A stretch of DNA of 64,000 bases. Source: Chloroflexota bacterium. Its GTDB lineage: Bacteria; Chloroflexota; Anaerolineae; 4572-78; J111. The stretch is taken from the NCBI GenBank assembly GCA_016860845.1, contig BOKF01000039.1, positions 13,944 to 77,943 of the forward strand, written 5' to 3'. The translations under genes were made by a program, and so were the position numbers. Below are positions 16,343 through 24,663 of this stretch, piece after piece. How positions within the stretch are numbered: the stretch's first letter is position 1; the number at the start of each line of letters is the position of its first letter. The notes under the pieces were generated by a model. That model saw only the letters and a list, made by a program, of their open reading frames with translations, made no database searches and was not told where the DNA came from.

Positions 16343-17638
16343 ATGGACGATATGGGGCCTTTTGAACGAGATCTTATTTTGCGATATATCTACTATGAGA
16401 TTTTAACCGATTCACAGAGAACCATTTTTCTCTACATGGTTAAAGAAATTGAATGGTTGATAATAATTTTAGTTATTTTAGTGTGCCTCTATTTTGTTAT
16501 TCTTCGCCATTGGAAATATTGGGGTCTTACCAGTTTTCTTACTAACTTTCAAGTAAATATGATAACTATCAGTTTTTTTGCGATGGTTATTATATCTTGG
16601 CACATCACCCCTTCTACAACTTACGATTATTTAACCCAATTCTCTACAACAACTGATGTGGGATTCGAAAGACTGTTTCTATTAATGGACCTATTTCTGT
16701 CACCAACTAGCGTGATTATTTATGGGGGAACAATTATTTTGGGTTCTTCAGATTTGCTTCATACAAAAATTGTTGAACAACATCGTCCTAAGTGGGGCTG
16801 GGGTCTTGGGATATCAGGTATAGTTTTTGCCCTCAGTTATGCAATAATGCCTGTTTATGTCCTGGTTGATAGCCTACATGTCAATTTTTGGAATGCCTTC
16901 AATCTTGACTTGAATGGAATGGTTCAATTTGTGGGTCTACGTATTGTATTTTTTGTTTGTTCTTTTTCTCTTGGTTATGTTTGGTACGATGGTGATATTA
17001 CTCCCGAGCCCAAAGTTGAGTTAAAGATCAAACGTCGAAAACAACAAAAAGAATTTCGAGAATTAGTTAAAAGTATTGAATGGCGAAAAAAGTGGTGGGC
17101 AAGGAAGTTCCGTCAATCTACAATTCCCCACCCAAATTATATAAATACCGAAATTGTTTGGTTAGTAGTGGCTGGTATTCCTATGTGTAGTTTTATGACT
17201 GGACTGCTAGTGCTGAAACCGCTATTTGATTGGGATTTTACCGCATCTCTAACCAGAGGTTGTTTTAGTATTACCGGCCTTGTAGTGACCATCATTGGTT
17301 CTCTGATTTTTGCAAAGTGGGTGCAGACTTCATTAGAGAGTTGGCAAGAAAATAAAGCTCTCCAGATGGAAAGATACGAAACTCGACAAAATCCAAAAAC
17401 ATTTTTTCCTGAAATTCGGTTGATTAGCCAAAATGAACGCAAAAGAGAATGGGTTCGTGACGATCAAATTTGCCTAATTCATAAATATCGCGGTGAAGTA
17501 GATTTACGGGAGAGAAATTTATGCAAAGGTAAAATTTGTCCGGCAGACAGGCAAATCTGGGTGGAAATCAAGTGTCTCCCCTCGTCACAAATACTTGAAT
17601 TAGCCATAATGGCTGGTTTGATTGAACCGTTTGATTGA
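16343..17638 (+). CDS. Cassette-encoded polytopic membrane protein, unknown family
   Basis: 431 aa. About five to six hydrophobic segments lie in the first 235 residues (for example WLIIILVILVCLYFVIL), then a basic cytoplasmic loop KIKRRKQQKEF near 220. Two more segments follow near 275-325, then a soluble tail with four cysteines or so (CLIHK, NLCKGKICP, IKCLPS). AAGGAACT precedes the ATG by about 10 bases. The stop is 16 bases before attC site 2. No motif ties it to a known transporter or enzyme. Confidence 0.65.
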   Translation: MDDMGPFERDLILRYIYYEILTDSQRTIFLYMVKEIEWLIIILVILVCLYFVILRHWKYWGLTSFLTNFQVNMITISFFAMVIISWHITPSTTYDYLTQFSTTTDVGFERLFLLMDLFLSPTSVIIYGGTIILGSSDLLHTKIVEQHRPKWGWGLGISGIVFALSYAIMPVYVLVDSLHVNFWNAFNLDLNGMVQFVGLRIVFFVCSFSLGYVWYDGDITPEPKVELKIKRRKQQKEFRELVKSIEWRKKWWARKFRQSTIPHPNYINTEIVWLVVAGIPMCSFMTGLLVLKPLFDWDFTASLTRGCFSITGLVVTIIGSLIFAKWVQTSLESWQENKALQMERYETRQNPKTFFPEIRLISQNERKREWVRDDQICLIHKYRGEVDLRERNLCKGKICPADRQIWVEIKCLPSSQILELAIMAGLIEPFD

Positions 17639-17653
17639 ACAATATAAATGAAA

Positions 17654-17761
17654 GCCATATAACAAACCGCTTGCTGCCGACCCATTAAGCTGGGTTTTTG
17701 GCGCAAGGCTAGTTGGTAATTGAGGTTGACTTTGGGCGGCAGAAGCGGGGCGTTGGACGGC
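17654..17761 (+). other. attC recombination site 2
   Basis: The left end GCCATATAAC (17654-17663) and right end GTTGGACGGC (17752-17761) carry the R''/R' boxes; GTTGGAC fits GTTRRRY exactly. The left arm CCGCTTGCTGCCGACCC (17667-17683) pairs with GGGCGGCAGAAGCGG (17734-17748) apart from extrahelical G17673 and A17680. Length is 108 bases. The architecture matches attC site 1 although the arm sequence differs. Confidence 0.8.
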
Positions 17762-17839
17762 TGAAAGGTTATTTTGCAGAAGTATTTTCATCTGCCTTTC
17801 ATAATTAGCTATTTAGCAGATAGAGAGCACTCACTAGTG

Positions 17840-18094
17840 ATGAAGGTGTTCACTGAAATCGGTCAAATGCAATTGGGACAACGAGTCCGCGTGACTAGAG
17901 TCAAGGATCTAATCGCGTACCGTAACAATGACAAGAGTCAAGTCGTAGTCATCGAGCCAGCCGGCACAGTGTACGAAGGCGTAGTAGATGACATTTATGA
18001 ACTTGAAGACTCATTTGGCATTCTCCTTGAGGGTGGCAGAAGATGGGGTTTTTATTTTCCCAGCGAGACCCTGCAGGTTAGCCTAATTTCATAA
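17840..18094 (+). CDS. Small hypothetical protein
   Basis: 84 aa from ATG 17840 (a TTG at 17774 would extend it, but into the attC-flanking sequence). It has a beta-rich pattern (LGQRVRVTRV, VVVIEPAGTVYEGVVDDIYE, GILLEGGRRWGFYFP), suggesting a small SH3-like barrel. No family is recognised. It lies directly after attC site 2 and could belong to a third cassette whose own attC is lost or too degenerate to see. Confidence 0.5.
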   Translation: MKVFTEIGQMQLGQRVRVTRVKDLIAYRNNDKSQVVVIEPAGTVYEGVVDDIYELEDSFGILLEGGRRWGFYFPSETLQVSLIS

Positions 18095-18375
18095 GCTAAC
18101 CGTCAAACGACATTAGAAAGGGTATATTCGGGATAATTTAAGAGTTGGCCGGGAGCGGTCGCCAACACCGATGTAGTACAGTGTCAAGTACCAGAACCTT
18201 AAAATTGTGAAAAGAGATGGGGGTAAAGGCAGAAAAAAGAGACAGAATAAACTAAACCGACCTCAAACCAGGGGTTGAGCGGCTACTTTAGCAGGGCATG
18301 TCCAATTATACGTAGCACTTTCTCAATCAACCCTCTGGTTTTGACACGGTGGGTTGAATAGAGTAATGTTTCAGT

Positions 18376-18849
18376 ATGAAGCCAAAAGTTTATCTCGAAA
18401 CGTCCATTATCAGTTATCTAACCTCTCGCCCCAATCGTGATTTGATCATCGCCGCCAACCAACAAATCACTCAGGAATGGTGGCAACTCCGCCGAGACAC
18501 CTTTGAACTGTATGTGTCGGAATTGGTCATTCAAGAGGCCGGTGCCGGAGATGAAACTGCGGCTCAACAACGTTTGCAGGCTTTAGAAGGCATCCCGCAG
18601 TTGAGGTTAAGCGAAGAGATTGTTGTTCTGGCTGAAAAATTGATCAAAGATGGGTCATTACCGCAAAGCGCCGTGGAGGATGCCCTGCATATTGCCATTG
18701 CCACTCTTAATGGAATAGATTATTTGCTAACGTGGAATTTCAAACACTTGGCCAATGCGACAATGCGTTACAAAATCGAAAGTGTATGTCGGTTATTAGG
18801 GTATGAGCCACCGGTCATTTGTACGCCCCAAGAATTATTGGAGGAATAA
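18376..18849 (+). CDS. PIN-domain protein, VapC-like toxin
   Basis: 157 aa PIN-fold nuclease. It opens KVYLETSIISYLTSRP, the subfamily in which Glu replaces the first Asp. A conserved acidic centre lies in SAVEDALHIAIATLNGIDYLL, and TWNFKHLAN completes the site. Such proteins usually cut RNA and are held in check by a cognate antitoxin. The next gene starts two bases after its stop, giving a toxin-first pair. It lies at the edge of the cassette island, a common home for toxin-antitoxin modules. Confidence 0.85.
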   Translation: MKPKVYLETSIISYLTSRPNRDLIIAANQQITQEWWQLRRDTFELYVSELVIQEAGAGDETAAQQRLQALEGIPQLRLSEEIVVLAEKLIKDGSLPQSAVEDALHIAIATLNGIDYLLTWNFKHLANATMRYKIESVCRLLGYEPPVICTPQELLEE

Positions 18850-18851
18850 GA

Positions 18852-19052
18852 ATGTGGCAAGATACGATTGTAGCAGAAGTACGAAAGATAAGAGAAGCGC
18901 ACGCGGCTCAATACAATTATGACTTGCGAGCCATTTATACAGCTTTGAAAAAGGCCGAGGAACAAAGTCAACGTCCCAAAGTATCTTTTCCGCCCAAGCG
19001 TATTGCCGGAGCGGAAGAAGTGAAACCGGCCTTGTCCGGTCAAAAGAGATAA
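18852..19052 (+). CDS. Probable antitoxin partner of the PIN protein
   Basis: 66 aa. TIVAEVRKIREAHAAQYNYDL is typical of a family of short proteins often found next to PIN genes of this subfamily. GGAGGAATAAGA precedes the ATG. It is two bases after the toxin stop, so the two are coupled. The basic C-terminus (FPPKRIAGAEEV) could contact the toxin active site. No DNA-binding fold can be assigned. Confidence 0.75.
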   Translation: MWQDTIVAEVRKIREAHAAQYNYDLRAIYTALKKAEEQSQRPKVSFPPKRIAGAEEVKPALSGQKR

Positions 19053-19086
19053 GGTTTTGGGCGTGGGCCGGACCTAACCCCTCTCC

Positions 19087-20136
19087 TCACTGCAACGCCC
19101 CTCGCGCCGCCACCGGCCAGATCACCTCGACCTTATCCCCGCGCACGCCGACCACCTGATTGAATAAATTGCTGACCACGCAGCAGTGGTTGGGAATGAG
19201 CGTCACCCGCTCGCCGATCTCCGGTTTGCGGGCGCAGCGGGAAAAGTCCACGTGGCCGTGCTCCTCCGACTGGCCGTAATAGACCGCGTCGGGATATTCC
19301 AGGATCAGGCCGTAACCTTCCAGGCCCAGCAAATCCGAAGAGAACGTTTTGCTGCCGCCGTCGAGAATGCCGCGATCCGCAGTCGGGCGGCTGACGACGG
19401 TACAGATGACTTTTAAGGAGCAATCATCCTGGCTCATCGCCCCATTCTTCAGCGTATAGCGGTCGCCGTAGATGTACATGCCGGCGCGGTGTTCGGTCAC
19501 TTCGGGGTGGGTGTGGGCCTGCCACATGCCCGGCGTGCTGCCGCCGCTGACCCGCGCCACCTCCAGGCCGTCTTTCTGAAGTAAAGCTTTCGTTTCGACC
19601 ACAAAGGGATCGGTCTTCTCATTGCTGGGGTAGGTCATCAGCCCGCCAAAACGCAGCCCCGGCGAGCGGGCGATGATCCGGGCCAGCTCCGCTGCCTCCT
19701 GCGGCGACTGCACCCCGCACCGGCCCAGGCCGCTGTCGAATTCGACCAGCGTTTCCAGTTCCAGCCCTTCTCGCTGCGCCGCGCCGGACAGCCCGCGTAG
19801 GGTGAACTCGGAGTCGGCGGTAACGCTCAGCTTGACCCGGCGGGCCAGGCGCATGAGCCGTTCCAGTTTGCTCTCGCCGATGATATTGTAGGGCAGGAAA
19901 ATATCGGGGATACCGGCCTGGGCCATCACCTCGGCCTCGCCGATCTTCTGGCAGGTAATGCCCACTGCCCCGGCCTTGAGCTGCATGTGGGCAATCTCCG
20001 GGATTTTGTGAGTTTTGATGTGCGGCCGGTTGGCAATGCCGTGCTCGTCCAGATAACGCTGAAACCCGGCGATATTCGCTTCCAGCTTGTCCAGTTCAAC
20101 AATTGCTACAGGCGTATCTAATGTTTCTCTTTGCAT
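19087..20136 (-). CDS. D-threonine aldolase/alanine racemase-like PLP enzyme
   Basis: 349 aa, fold-type III PLP enzyme of the DSD1/D-threonine aldolase family. RPHIKTHKIPEIA near residue 38 contains the PLP lysine (probably K44). EFDSGLGRCG and SGGSTPGMWQA are phosphate-site blocks. HGHVDFS and PNHCCVVSNLFN near the C-terminus carry the metal-binding His and Cys. It would split beta-hydroxy-D-amino acids to glycine and an aldehyde, or dehydrate D-serine-like substrates. It suits the D-amino-acid theme of the minus-strand cluster. Confidence 0.85.
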   Translation of the reverse strand: MQRETLDTPVAIVELDKLEANIAGFQRYLDEHGIANRPHIKTHKIPEIAHMQLKAGAVGITCQKIGEAEVMAQAGIPDIFLPYNIIGESKLERLMRLARRVKLSVTADSEFTLRGLSGAAQREGLELETLVEFDSGLGRCGVQSPQEAAELARIIARSPGLRFGGLMTYPSNEKTDPFVVETKALLQKDGLEVARVSGGSTPGMWQAHTHPEVTEHRAGMYIYGDRYTLKNGAMSQDDCSLKVICTVVSRPTADRGILDGGSKTFSSDLLGLEGYGLILEYPDAVYYGQSEEHGHVDFSRCARKPEIGERVTLIPNHCCVVSNLFNQVVGVRGDKVEVIWPVAARGALQ

Positions 20137-20245
20137 GCTGTTACCTCGCTTAAAATAGTGTGAGGGAAAGGTGGTGAATCTTTAGATTTTGTCATCACGC
20201 AGTATAATAAGGCCAAACTGACGGTTGCCAGGAGAGCCATAGCCT

Positions 20246-21238
20246 ATGTTTGATGACAGCCATCAAAAATTTCTGCGGCAGGAATATACCGCTCGAATTA
20301 ACCGGGTTATTGATTACATTGGCGCCAACCTGGATCGAGATCTTAACCTTGAAACCCTGGCTGGTGTAGCCAACTTCTCCCCGTTTCATTTTCATCGCAT
20401 TTTCCGGGCGATGGTCGGCGAAACGTTAGGGGGATTTATTCAACGAATCCGTATTGAAAAGGCCGCCTCGCAACTGATCTACAATCCCAAAAAGAGTATC
20501 ACGGCCATTGCGCTTGATTGCGGCTTTTCCGGGTCGGCCACCTTTGCCAGAGCCTTTAAAGAGATGTTTCACATGAGCGCCAGCGAGTGGCGTTCCCGTG
20601 TGCGGCAGCGACAAGAAAGCAAGATTCGCAAAATAGAGCGCAAAGAAGGTCAAGCGCCCGGCAAGATGGGACAAGATTTCGCTGCGATTTCAATGTATAT
20701 TGATCCTGTCACCAATAATCCAAAATGGAGGATCAAAATGCTTAACAAATCACAAGTACAAGTCGAAGTCAAAGATATGCCGGCCTGGCCTGTGGCGTAC
20801 GTGCGCCATATTGGCCCCTATCAGGGCGATAGCGCGCTCTTCGAGAACCTCTTCAACAAACTGGTGGCCTGGGCGGCGCCACGCGGGCTGCTGCGTTTTC
20901 CTGAGACACAGGTTTTAGCCGTTTATTATGATGATCCCGAAATCACCGCCACAGAGAAGCTACGGGTTGATGCCTGTATCACCATTCCGCCAGACGCGGT
21001 TGTTGACGGCGAAATCGGTAAAACCGTCATGCCTGGCGGCAAGTATGTGGTGGCCCACTTTGAATTGGCGGCCCAGGAGTACCAGGAAGCCTGGGATCTG
21101 GTCTATGGCGAATGGCTGCCCCAAAGCGGCTACCAGCCGGATGATCGTCCCTGCTACGAGCTTTACCTGAACAGCCCGGAAGAGCATCCGGAACATAAAC
21201 ATTCTGTGGATATCTGCGTGCCGGTCAAACCGCTGTAA
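20246..21238 (+). CDS. AraC-family regulator with GyrI-like effector domain
   Basis: 330 aa. The N-terminal AraC double helix-turn-helix (NLETLAGVANFSPFHFHRIF and SITAIALDCGFSGSATFARAF) occupies about residues 10-105. A GyrI-like/Rob-type small-molecule binding domain fills 155-330 (VEVKDMPAWPVAYVRHIGPY, PGGKYVVAHFELA). Such proteins respond to hydrophobic or cationic compounds. It is divergent from the D-threonine aldolase-like gene with about 110 bases between, so it might control that gene. It is the only clear regulator in the cluster. Confidence 0.88.
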   Translation: MFDDSHQKFLRQEYTARINRVIDYIGANLDRDLNLETLAGVANFSPFHFHRIFRAMVGETLGGFIQRIRIEKAASQLIYNPKKSITAIALDCGFSGSATFARAFKEMFHMSASEWRSRVRQRQESKIRKIERKEGQAPGKMGQDFAAISMYIDPVTNNPKWRIKMLNKSQVQVEVKDMPAWPVAYVRHIGPYQGDSALFENLFNKLVAWAAPRGLLRFPETQVLAVYYDDPEITATEKLRVDACITIPPDAVVDGEIGKTVMPGGKYVVAHFELAAQEYQEAWDLVYGEWLPQSGYQPDDRPCYELYLNSPEEHPEHKHSVDICVPVKPL

Positions 21239-21319
21239 ACACAAATCCTTTTGACCGTTGATGGACGACCCCTGACCGGATCATAACTTCGGCCGGCGGT
21301 CGTCCGCCCCGGTCTGGAT

Positions 21320-21979
21320 TTATAAAATTCCGTACTTCTCAAACGCCTCTGCCGCCAGCATGCCCTTTTCCAGTTCGATTTTGATCACTTTTTCGGCGCG
21401 GGCTTTTTCCAGGGCCGCGCTGAAAACTTCAACTTCAACCGCCCGGGGCACCACGACCACCCCATCAATATCGCCGATGACCATATCGCCGGGCTGGATG
21501 CGCACCCCGCCGATCTCCACGTCAACGCGGTAATCAATCACCCGGCCGCGACCCTTCTGGTCCTGGGCAAAGCGGCCGACGCAGAAAACGGGAAACTCCA
21601 TCGCCAGAATTCCCTGGGTGTCCCGCACATAGCCGTTGAGCAAGGCCCCGGTCGCCCCGCGCGCCCTGGCCGCGGTAGACATCAGCTCGCCCCACATGGC
21701 GTAACGCGCCGAAGCGCCGCTGGCGACATAGATTTCACCCGGCTTCAGGTCGTCCAGCGCGGCAAACATCAGGCCATACGAGTCCTTGGTATCAAAAACA
21801 TTGGCTTCCAATACCGGCATCGCCCGCCCGACCAGCAGCATCTGGGGGTCCAGCGGTTGAATTTCCGGCGGGAGAAACTGGTTGGTATAGCCGCGGCCAT
21901 CCAAAATATCGCCGATTACGGCAGTATACAGCTCCGCCCGCAGCAGGGCCATCAACTCTTCATCATTTTGCCATTCCAT
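21320..21979 (-). CDS. RraA-like family protein (HMG aldolase fold)
   Basis: 219 aa. It carries RraA/4-hydroxy-4-methyl-2-oxoglutarate aldolase marks: AVIGDILDGRGYTNQFLPPEI, GRAMPVLE, GALLNGYVRDTQGI and PGDMVIGDIDGVVVVPR. Members either inhibit RNase E or cleave 4-hydroxy-2-oxo acids with a divalent metal. In a catabolic cluster the aldolase role is more likely. Confidence 0.82.
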   Translation of the reverse strand: MEWQNDEELMALLRAELYTAVIGDILDGRGYTNQFLPPEIQPLDPQMLLVGRAMPVLEANVFDTKDSYGLMFAALDDLKPGEIYVASGASARYAMWGELMSTAARARGATGALLNGYVRDTQGILAMEFPVFCVGRFAQDQKGRGRVIDYRVDVEIGGVRIQPGDMVIGDIDGVVVVPRAVEVEVFSAALEKARAEKVIKIELEKGMLAAEAFEKYGIL

Positions 21980-22017
21980 AGAAAGTCCTCACTTTGATTT
22001 ATATTTCTGATTTACAA

Positions 22018-22158
22018 GGAGTTACGCAGTGAGCCTAAGGATGTCATTTCGACCGGAGCGGAGCGGAGGGAGAAATCCCTAATGCCGCATCTTGCCAGAG
22101 CCGTTTCGAGGGATTTCTCGCTCCTGTCGTCGCTCGAAATGACATGGCCGCGTAAGCC
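22018..22158. repeat. MITE-like inverted repeat, GTCATT/AATGAC family, copy 1
   Basis: The core runs from ATGTCATTTCGACC (22041) to TCGAAATGACAT (ending 22145), with AGAAATCCCT and AGGGATTTCTCG as inner arms. Outer ends AGGAGTTACGCA and GCGTAAGCCCT match the ends of the copy at 30543. It is non-coding. Confidence 0.8.
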
Positions 22159-22166
22159 CTGTGAGT

Positions 22167-23258
22167 TTAGGCGTCTTCTTCGCCGCCCCAACTCTGGCGC
22201 AGCAGGCGCAGCCAGTTGCCATGCATAATCGCGGCGATGTCTTCCTCACGGTAACCCCGCTCGGCCAGCAGGCCGGGCAGCTTCTGCAAATCGGCAATCG
22301 TATCGAGGTCAGACGGCGACTGGTCCCGGCCAAATCCACCATCAAGGTCCGTGCCGATGGCCGCGTGGCGAGCATTGCCGGCCAACTGGCAGACGTAATC
22401 AATGTGATCCACCACGTTGGACAGGGTAATCTGGGCGTTACTGCTCCGGCCAATGATCCAACCCGGCTGGAGCATCCAGGTGTCAAACGCCGCGCCAATC
22501 ACCCCGTCCCGTTCAAAAATGGCCTTAAGCTGGTCATCGGCAAATTGGCGCTGGTGCGGCACGAGGGTGCGGCAGTTATTATGGCTGGCCAGCACCGGGC
22601 CATTGTAGGCTTCGATGGCCTGCCAGAAAGCCTGGTCTGAGAAGTGGGTCAGGTCCAGGATCATGCCCAGCCACTCCATTTTGGCCAGCAAGTCCAGGCC
22701 CAGCTCAGTCAGACCCTCTTCGGTGCTGGTGCCGCCAGCGTACCGCCCAGGGCCATAATGGGCTGGCCCGACCACCCGCAGCCCCAGCTCCCACCACTCC
22801 GGCAAATCATCGGGGACCAGGATCGAGTCGGCGCTTTCCATACTGATGACAAAGCCAAGCGGTGGTAAGGACGCGGTCAGGTCACCCGCTTGGTCCCAGG
22901 TTTCCCATTCGCTCATATGATGGTCCAGTTCCACCTGGTTCGTAATGAGCCGCACGTAACCGGCTCGTTCCAGGGCGCGATAATAGGCCAGTTGGCCGCG
23001 GGCAATGCCAAACGCCTGGGTGGGAGAAGCGTAATCAATATGCGGCGACGACCTGCCGGTCGAGCGGACCAGCAGGGTGGCAAAACAGAGCGCCACCCGT
23101 CCCTGGGCTAATTCAGGCAGAGCCACCGTTCCCTGTGCCCGCCCTTCGCCCTGCGTCCGGTTCTCCTGGGTGCGGATGGTATAAACCGAAGCCAATAAGT
23201 TCCGATTCCACTGCAAAGCATTCCAGGCCAGATCAAGATGCGCGTCAATGATAAGCAT
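22167..23258 (-). CDS. Membrane dipeptidase (peptidase M19)
   Basis: 363 aa from ATG 23258 (AAGGAAT about 10 bases upstream). M19 marks are IDAHLDLAWNA (HxD metal site, residues 4-14), a glutamate in SMESADSI, LDLTHFSD, LASHNNCRTL and IGTDLDGGFG. It is a binuclear zinc hydrolase for dipeptides, including those with C-terminal D-residues. A longer frame to 23354 is open only because a palindromic repeat is read through, so I reject that start. Confidence 0.92.
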   Translation of the reverse strand: MLIIDAHLDLAWNALQWNRNLLASVYTIRTQENRTQGEGRAQGTVALPELAQGRVALCFATLLVRSTGRSSPHIDYASPTQAFGIARGQLAYYRALERAGYVRLITNQVELDHHMSEWETWDQAGDLTASLPPLGFVISMESADSILVPDDLPEWWELGLRVVGPAHYGPGRYAGGTSTEEGLTELGLDLLAKMEWLGMILDLTHFSDQAFWQAIEAYNGPVLASHNNCRTLVPHQRQFADDQLKAIFERDGVIGAAFDTWMLQPGWIIGRSSNAQITLSNVVDHIDYVCQLAGNARHAAIGTDLDGGFGRDQSPSDLDTIADLQKLPGLLAERGYREEDIAAIMHGNWLRLLRQSWGGEEDA

Positions 23259-23280
23259 TAAAGTGCATTCCTTTCCACAA

Positions 23281-23352
23281 CTTGGAAGATTGGAGGGTTG
23301 GAAGATTGGAACATAACCAAGCTTCCAGTCTTCCAACCTTCCATTCCTCCAC
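23281..23352. repeat. Palindromic repeat, 'GGAAGATTGGAAGG' family, copy 2
   Basis: CTTGGAAGATTGGAGGGTTGG is followed by the complement-like CCAGTCTTCCAACCTTCCA. It separates the M24 and M19 peptidase genes and creates a false N-terminal extension of the M19 frame. Confidence 0.75.
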
Positions 23353-23357
23353 ATTGC

Positions 23358-24494
23358 CTACGGCAAACTCTTATCGTGCTTGGTCAACACCTCAGCCCCA
23401 TCGGCGGTGACGAGCAACCCATCTTCAAGGCGCACGCTGGTTTCACCCGGCAGGTAAATACCTGGCTCCAGCATAATGACCATGCCCTCTTGAAGCCTTT
23501 CCTCATTATAGGGCACGATGCGGGGCGCTTCGTGGCCAATCACGCCAATGCCGTGGCCGGTATGGTGCGGGTAGACCGGGTAGCCCGCGTCGGCGATGAA
23601 CTGGCGGAGCTTTTGGTCAATCTCTCTGGCCACCGCCCCCGGCCGCACCAGCGAGATGCCGAACTCCAATGCTTCTTCCACCCTGCGGTGCATAGCTGCC
23701 TGCTGTGGCGTCGGTTCACCGGCGTAATAGGTGGCGCAGCCGTCGCTCCAATAGCCGTACAAAATAGTGCTGAGGTCTACAATCAACGAATCGTGCGGCC
23801 TGATCTCATACTCCAGCGGCCAGCCGCCGATATTGTTCTGCCGGTAGCCGACCACGCAGTCGTTGCCCAGCGGGACGCGCCGCCCTGCCGCCTGCTGGAC
23901 GGCGCTGTGAATCTCGGTCCAGACATCAATTTCCCGTTTACCCGCGGCCACCGCCCGCCGCGCCGCCGCCTGCCCGATATCGGTCAGGGCGAAATTCTCA
24001 CGCAGCTTGGCCAGTTCCTCGCCGGTTTTGATCATCCGCAGCGGCTCCAGCCAGCCATCCACCGGCGTAAAATCGGCCCCGGCGGGCAGCGTCTCGCGCA
24101 CCACCCCCAGAAAATAAGCCGGTATGTCGCGCTCTTCAACTCCAACCTTGCCGCCCAGAGATTTTTCCATCACCTGGCGCAGGGCCGCCGTCAAATGATC
24201 GGCCCCGGCCAGCGGCTGCTCGATGGTGTAACCCAGGTGGGTGATGACGGCCCCATCTGTCTGCTCGGCAAAGGCAGCGGTATCGGCAGCATAGGCGTCT
24301 ACCACCAACAGCGTAAAATGACCGTCCTCGTACCAGACCAGCGGCGGGCCGCCGGCGAAGAAGTTGGAGCCGACCTGCACCGGCGGAGCAAAGCCGGTCA
24401 GCCACTTGACCGTATAAGGGTTAACCAAAAGCGCCCGCCCGATCCCCTTAGACTTGAAATGGGCATGAGCGCGCTGGCGTTGTTCTTGATGCAT
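23358..24494 (-). CDS. Xaa-Pro aminopeptidase family protein (peptidase M24)
   Basis: 378 aa, an N-terminal creatinase domain then a pita-bread catalytic domain. Metal ligands sit in [20 protein letters not shown] (two Asp), HHTGHGIG (His), [11 protein letters not shown] (Glu) and [10 protein letters not shown] (Glu). It removes N-terminal residues before proline or acts on creatine-like amides. AAAGGAGACA precedes the ATG. It lies just upstream of the M19 dipeptidase, giving two peptide-degrading enzymes in a row. Confidence 0.9.
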   Translation of the reverse strand: MHQEQRQRAHAHFKSKGIGRALLVNPYTVKWLTGFAPPVQVGSNFFAGGPPLVWYEDGHFTLLVVDAYAADTAAFAEQTDGAVITHLGYTIEQPLAGADHLTAALRQVMEKSLGGKVGVEERDIPAYFLGVVRETLPAGADFTPVDGWLEPLRMIKTGEELAKLRENFALTDIGQAAARRAVAAGKREIDVWTEIHSAVQQAAGRRVPLGNDCVVGYRQNNIGGWPLEYEIRPHDSLIVDLSTILYGYWSDGCATYYAGEPTPQQAAMHRRVEEALEFGISLVRPGAVAREIDQKLRQFIADAGYPVYPHHTGHGIGVIGHEAPRIVPYNEERLQEGMVIMLEPGIYLPGETSVRLEDGLLVTADGAEVLTKHDKSLP

Positions 24495-24530
24495 GGTTTT
24501 TTGTCTCCTTTAGTAATTACCCGACCCACT

Positions 24531-24627
24531 GTCATTTCGAGGCCATAGGCCGAGAAATCCCTGGAGCGTCACGCAGGTATGAGGGATTTCTCCTTTATGC
24601 CCTTTGGGTACTTCGGTCGAAATGACA
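24531..24627. repeat. GTCATT/AATGAC inverted repeat, copy 2
   Basis: TGTCATTTCGAGGCC on the left and TCGAAATGACA on the right enclose GAGAAATCCCT and AGGGATTTCTCC arms. It lies between the SDR and M24 genes. Confidence 0.75.
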
Positions 24628-24663
24628 CTGCTTGCGCCCTGTGGATACCTGACCGACTTATCA

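Larger units (their letters stand above)
15884..17752 (+). mobile_element. Integron gene cassette 2 (two genes)
   Basis: The cassette is bounded by GTTATATGGC at 15883 and GTTGGACGGC at 17752. It contains a 112-aa and a 431-aa ORF, both membrane proteins on the plus strand, then attC site 2. Two-gene cassettes are less common than single-gene ones. By eye it is markedly AT-rich against neighbours. Confidence 0.75.

Noticed and set aside
18095..18375. Possible third attC or inverted repeat (CTCAAACCAGGGGTTGAG and CTCAATCAACCCTCTGG)
   Set aside because: An imperfect inverted repeat is present, but no R boxes or arm pairing with extrahelical bases could be found, so neither attC nor terminator is claimed.
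23259..23354. N-terminal extension of the M19 dipeptidase
   Set aside because: The extra codons come from a palindromic repeat shared with two other intergenic sites; the ATG at 23258 has its own ribosome site.
23298..24548. 416-codon plus-strand frame opposite the M24 peptidase
   Set aside because: High-GC antisense frame; the minus strand has clear M24 metal motifs and a ribosome site, and the antisense product resembles no protein family.
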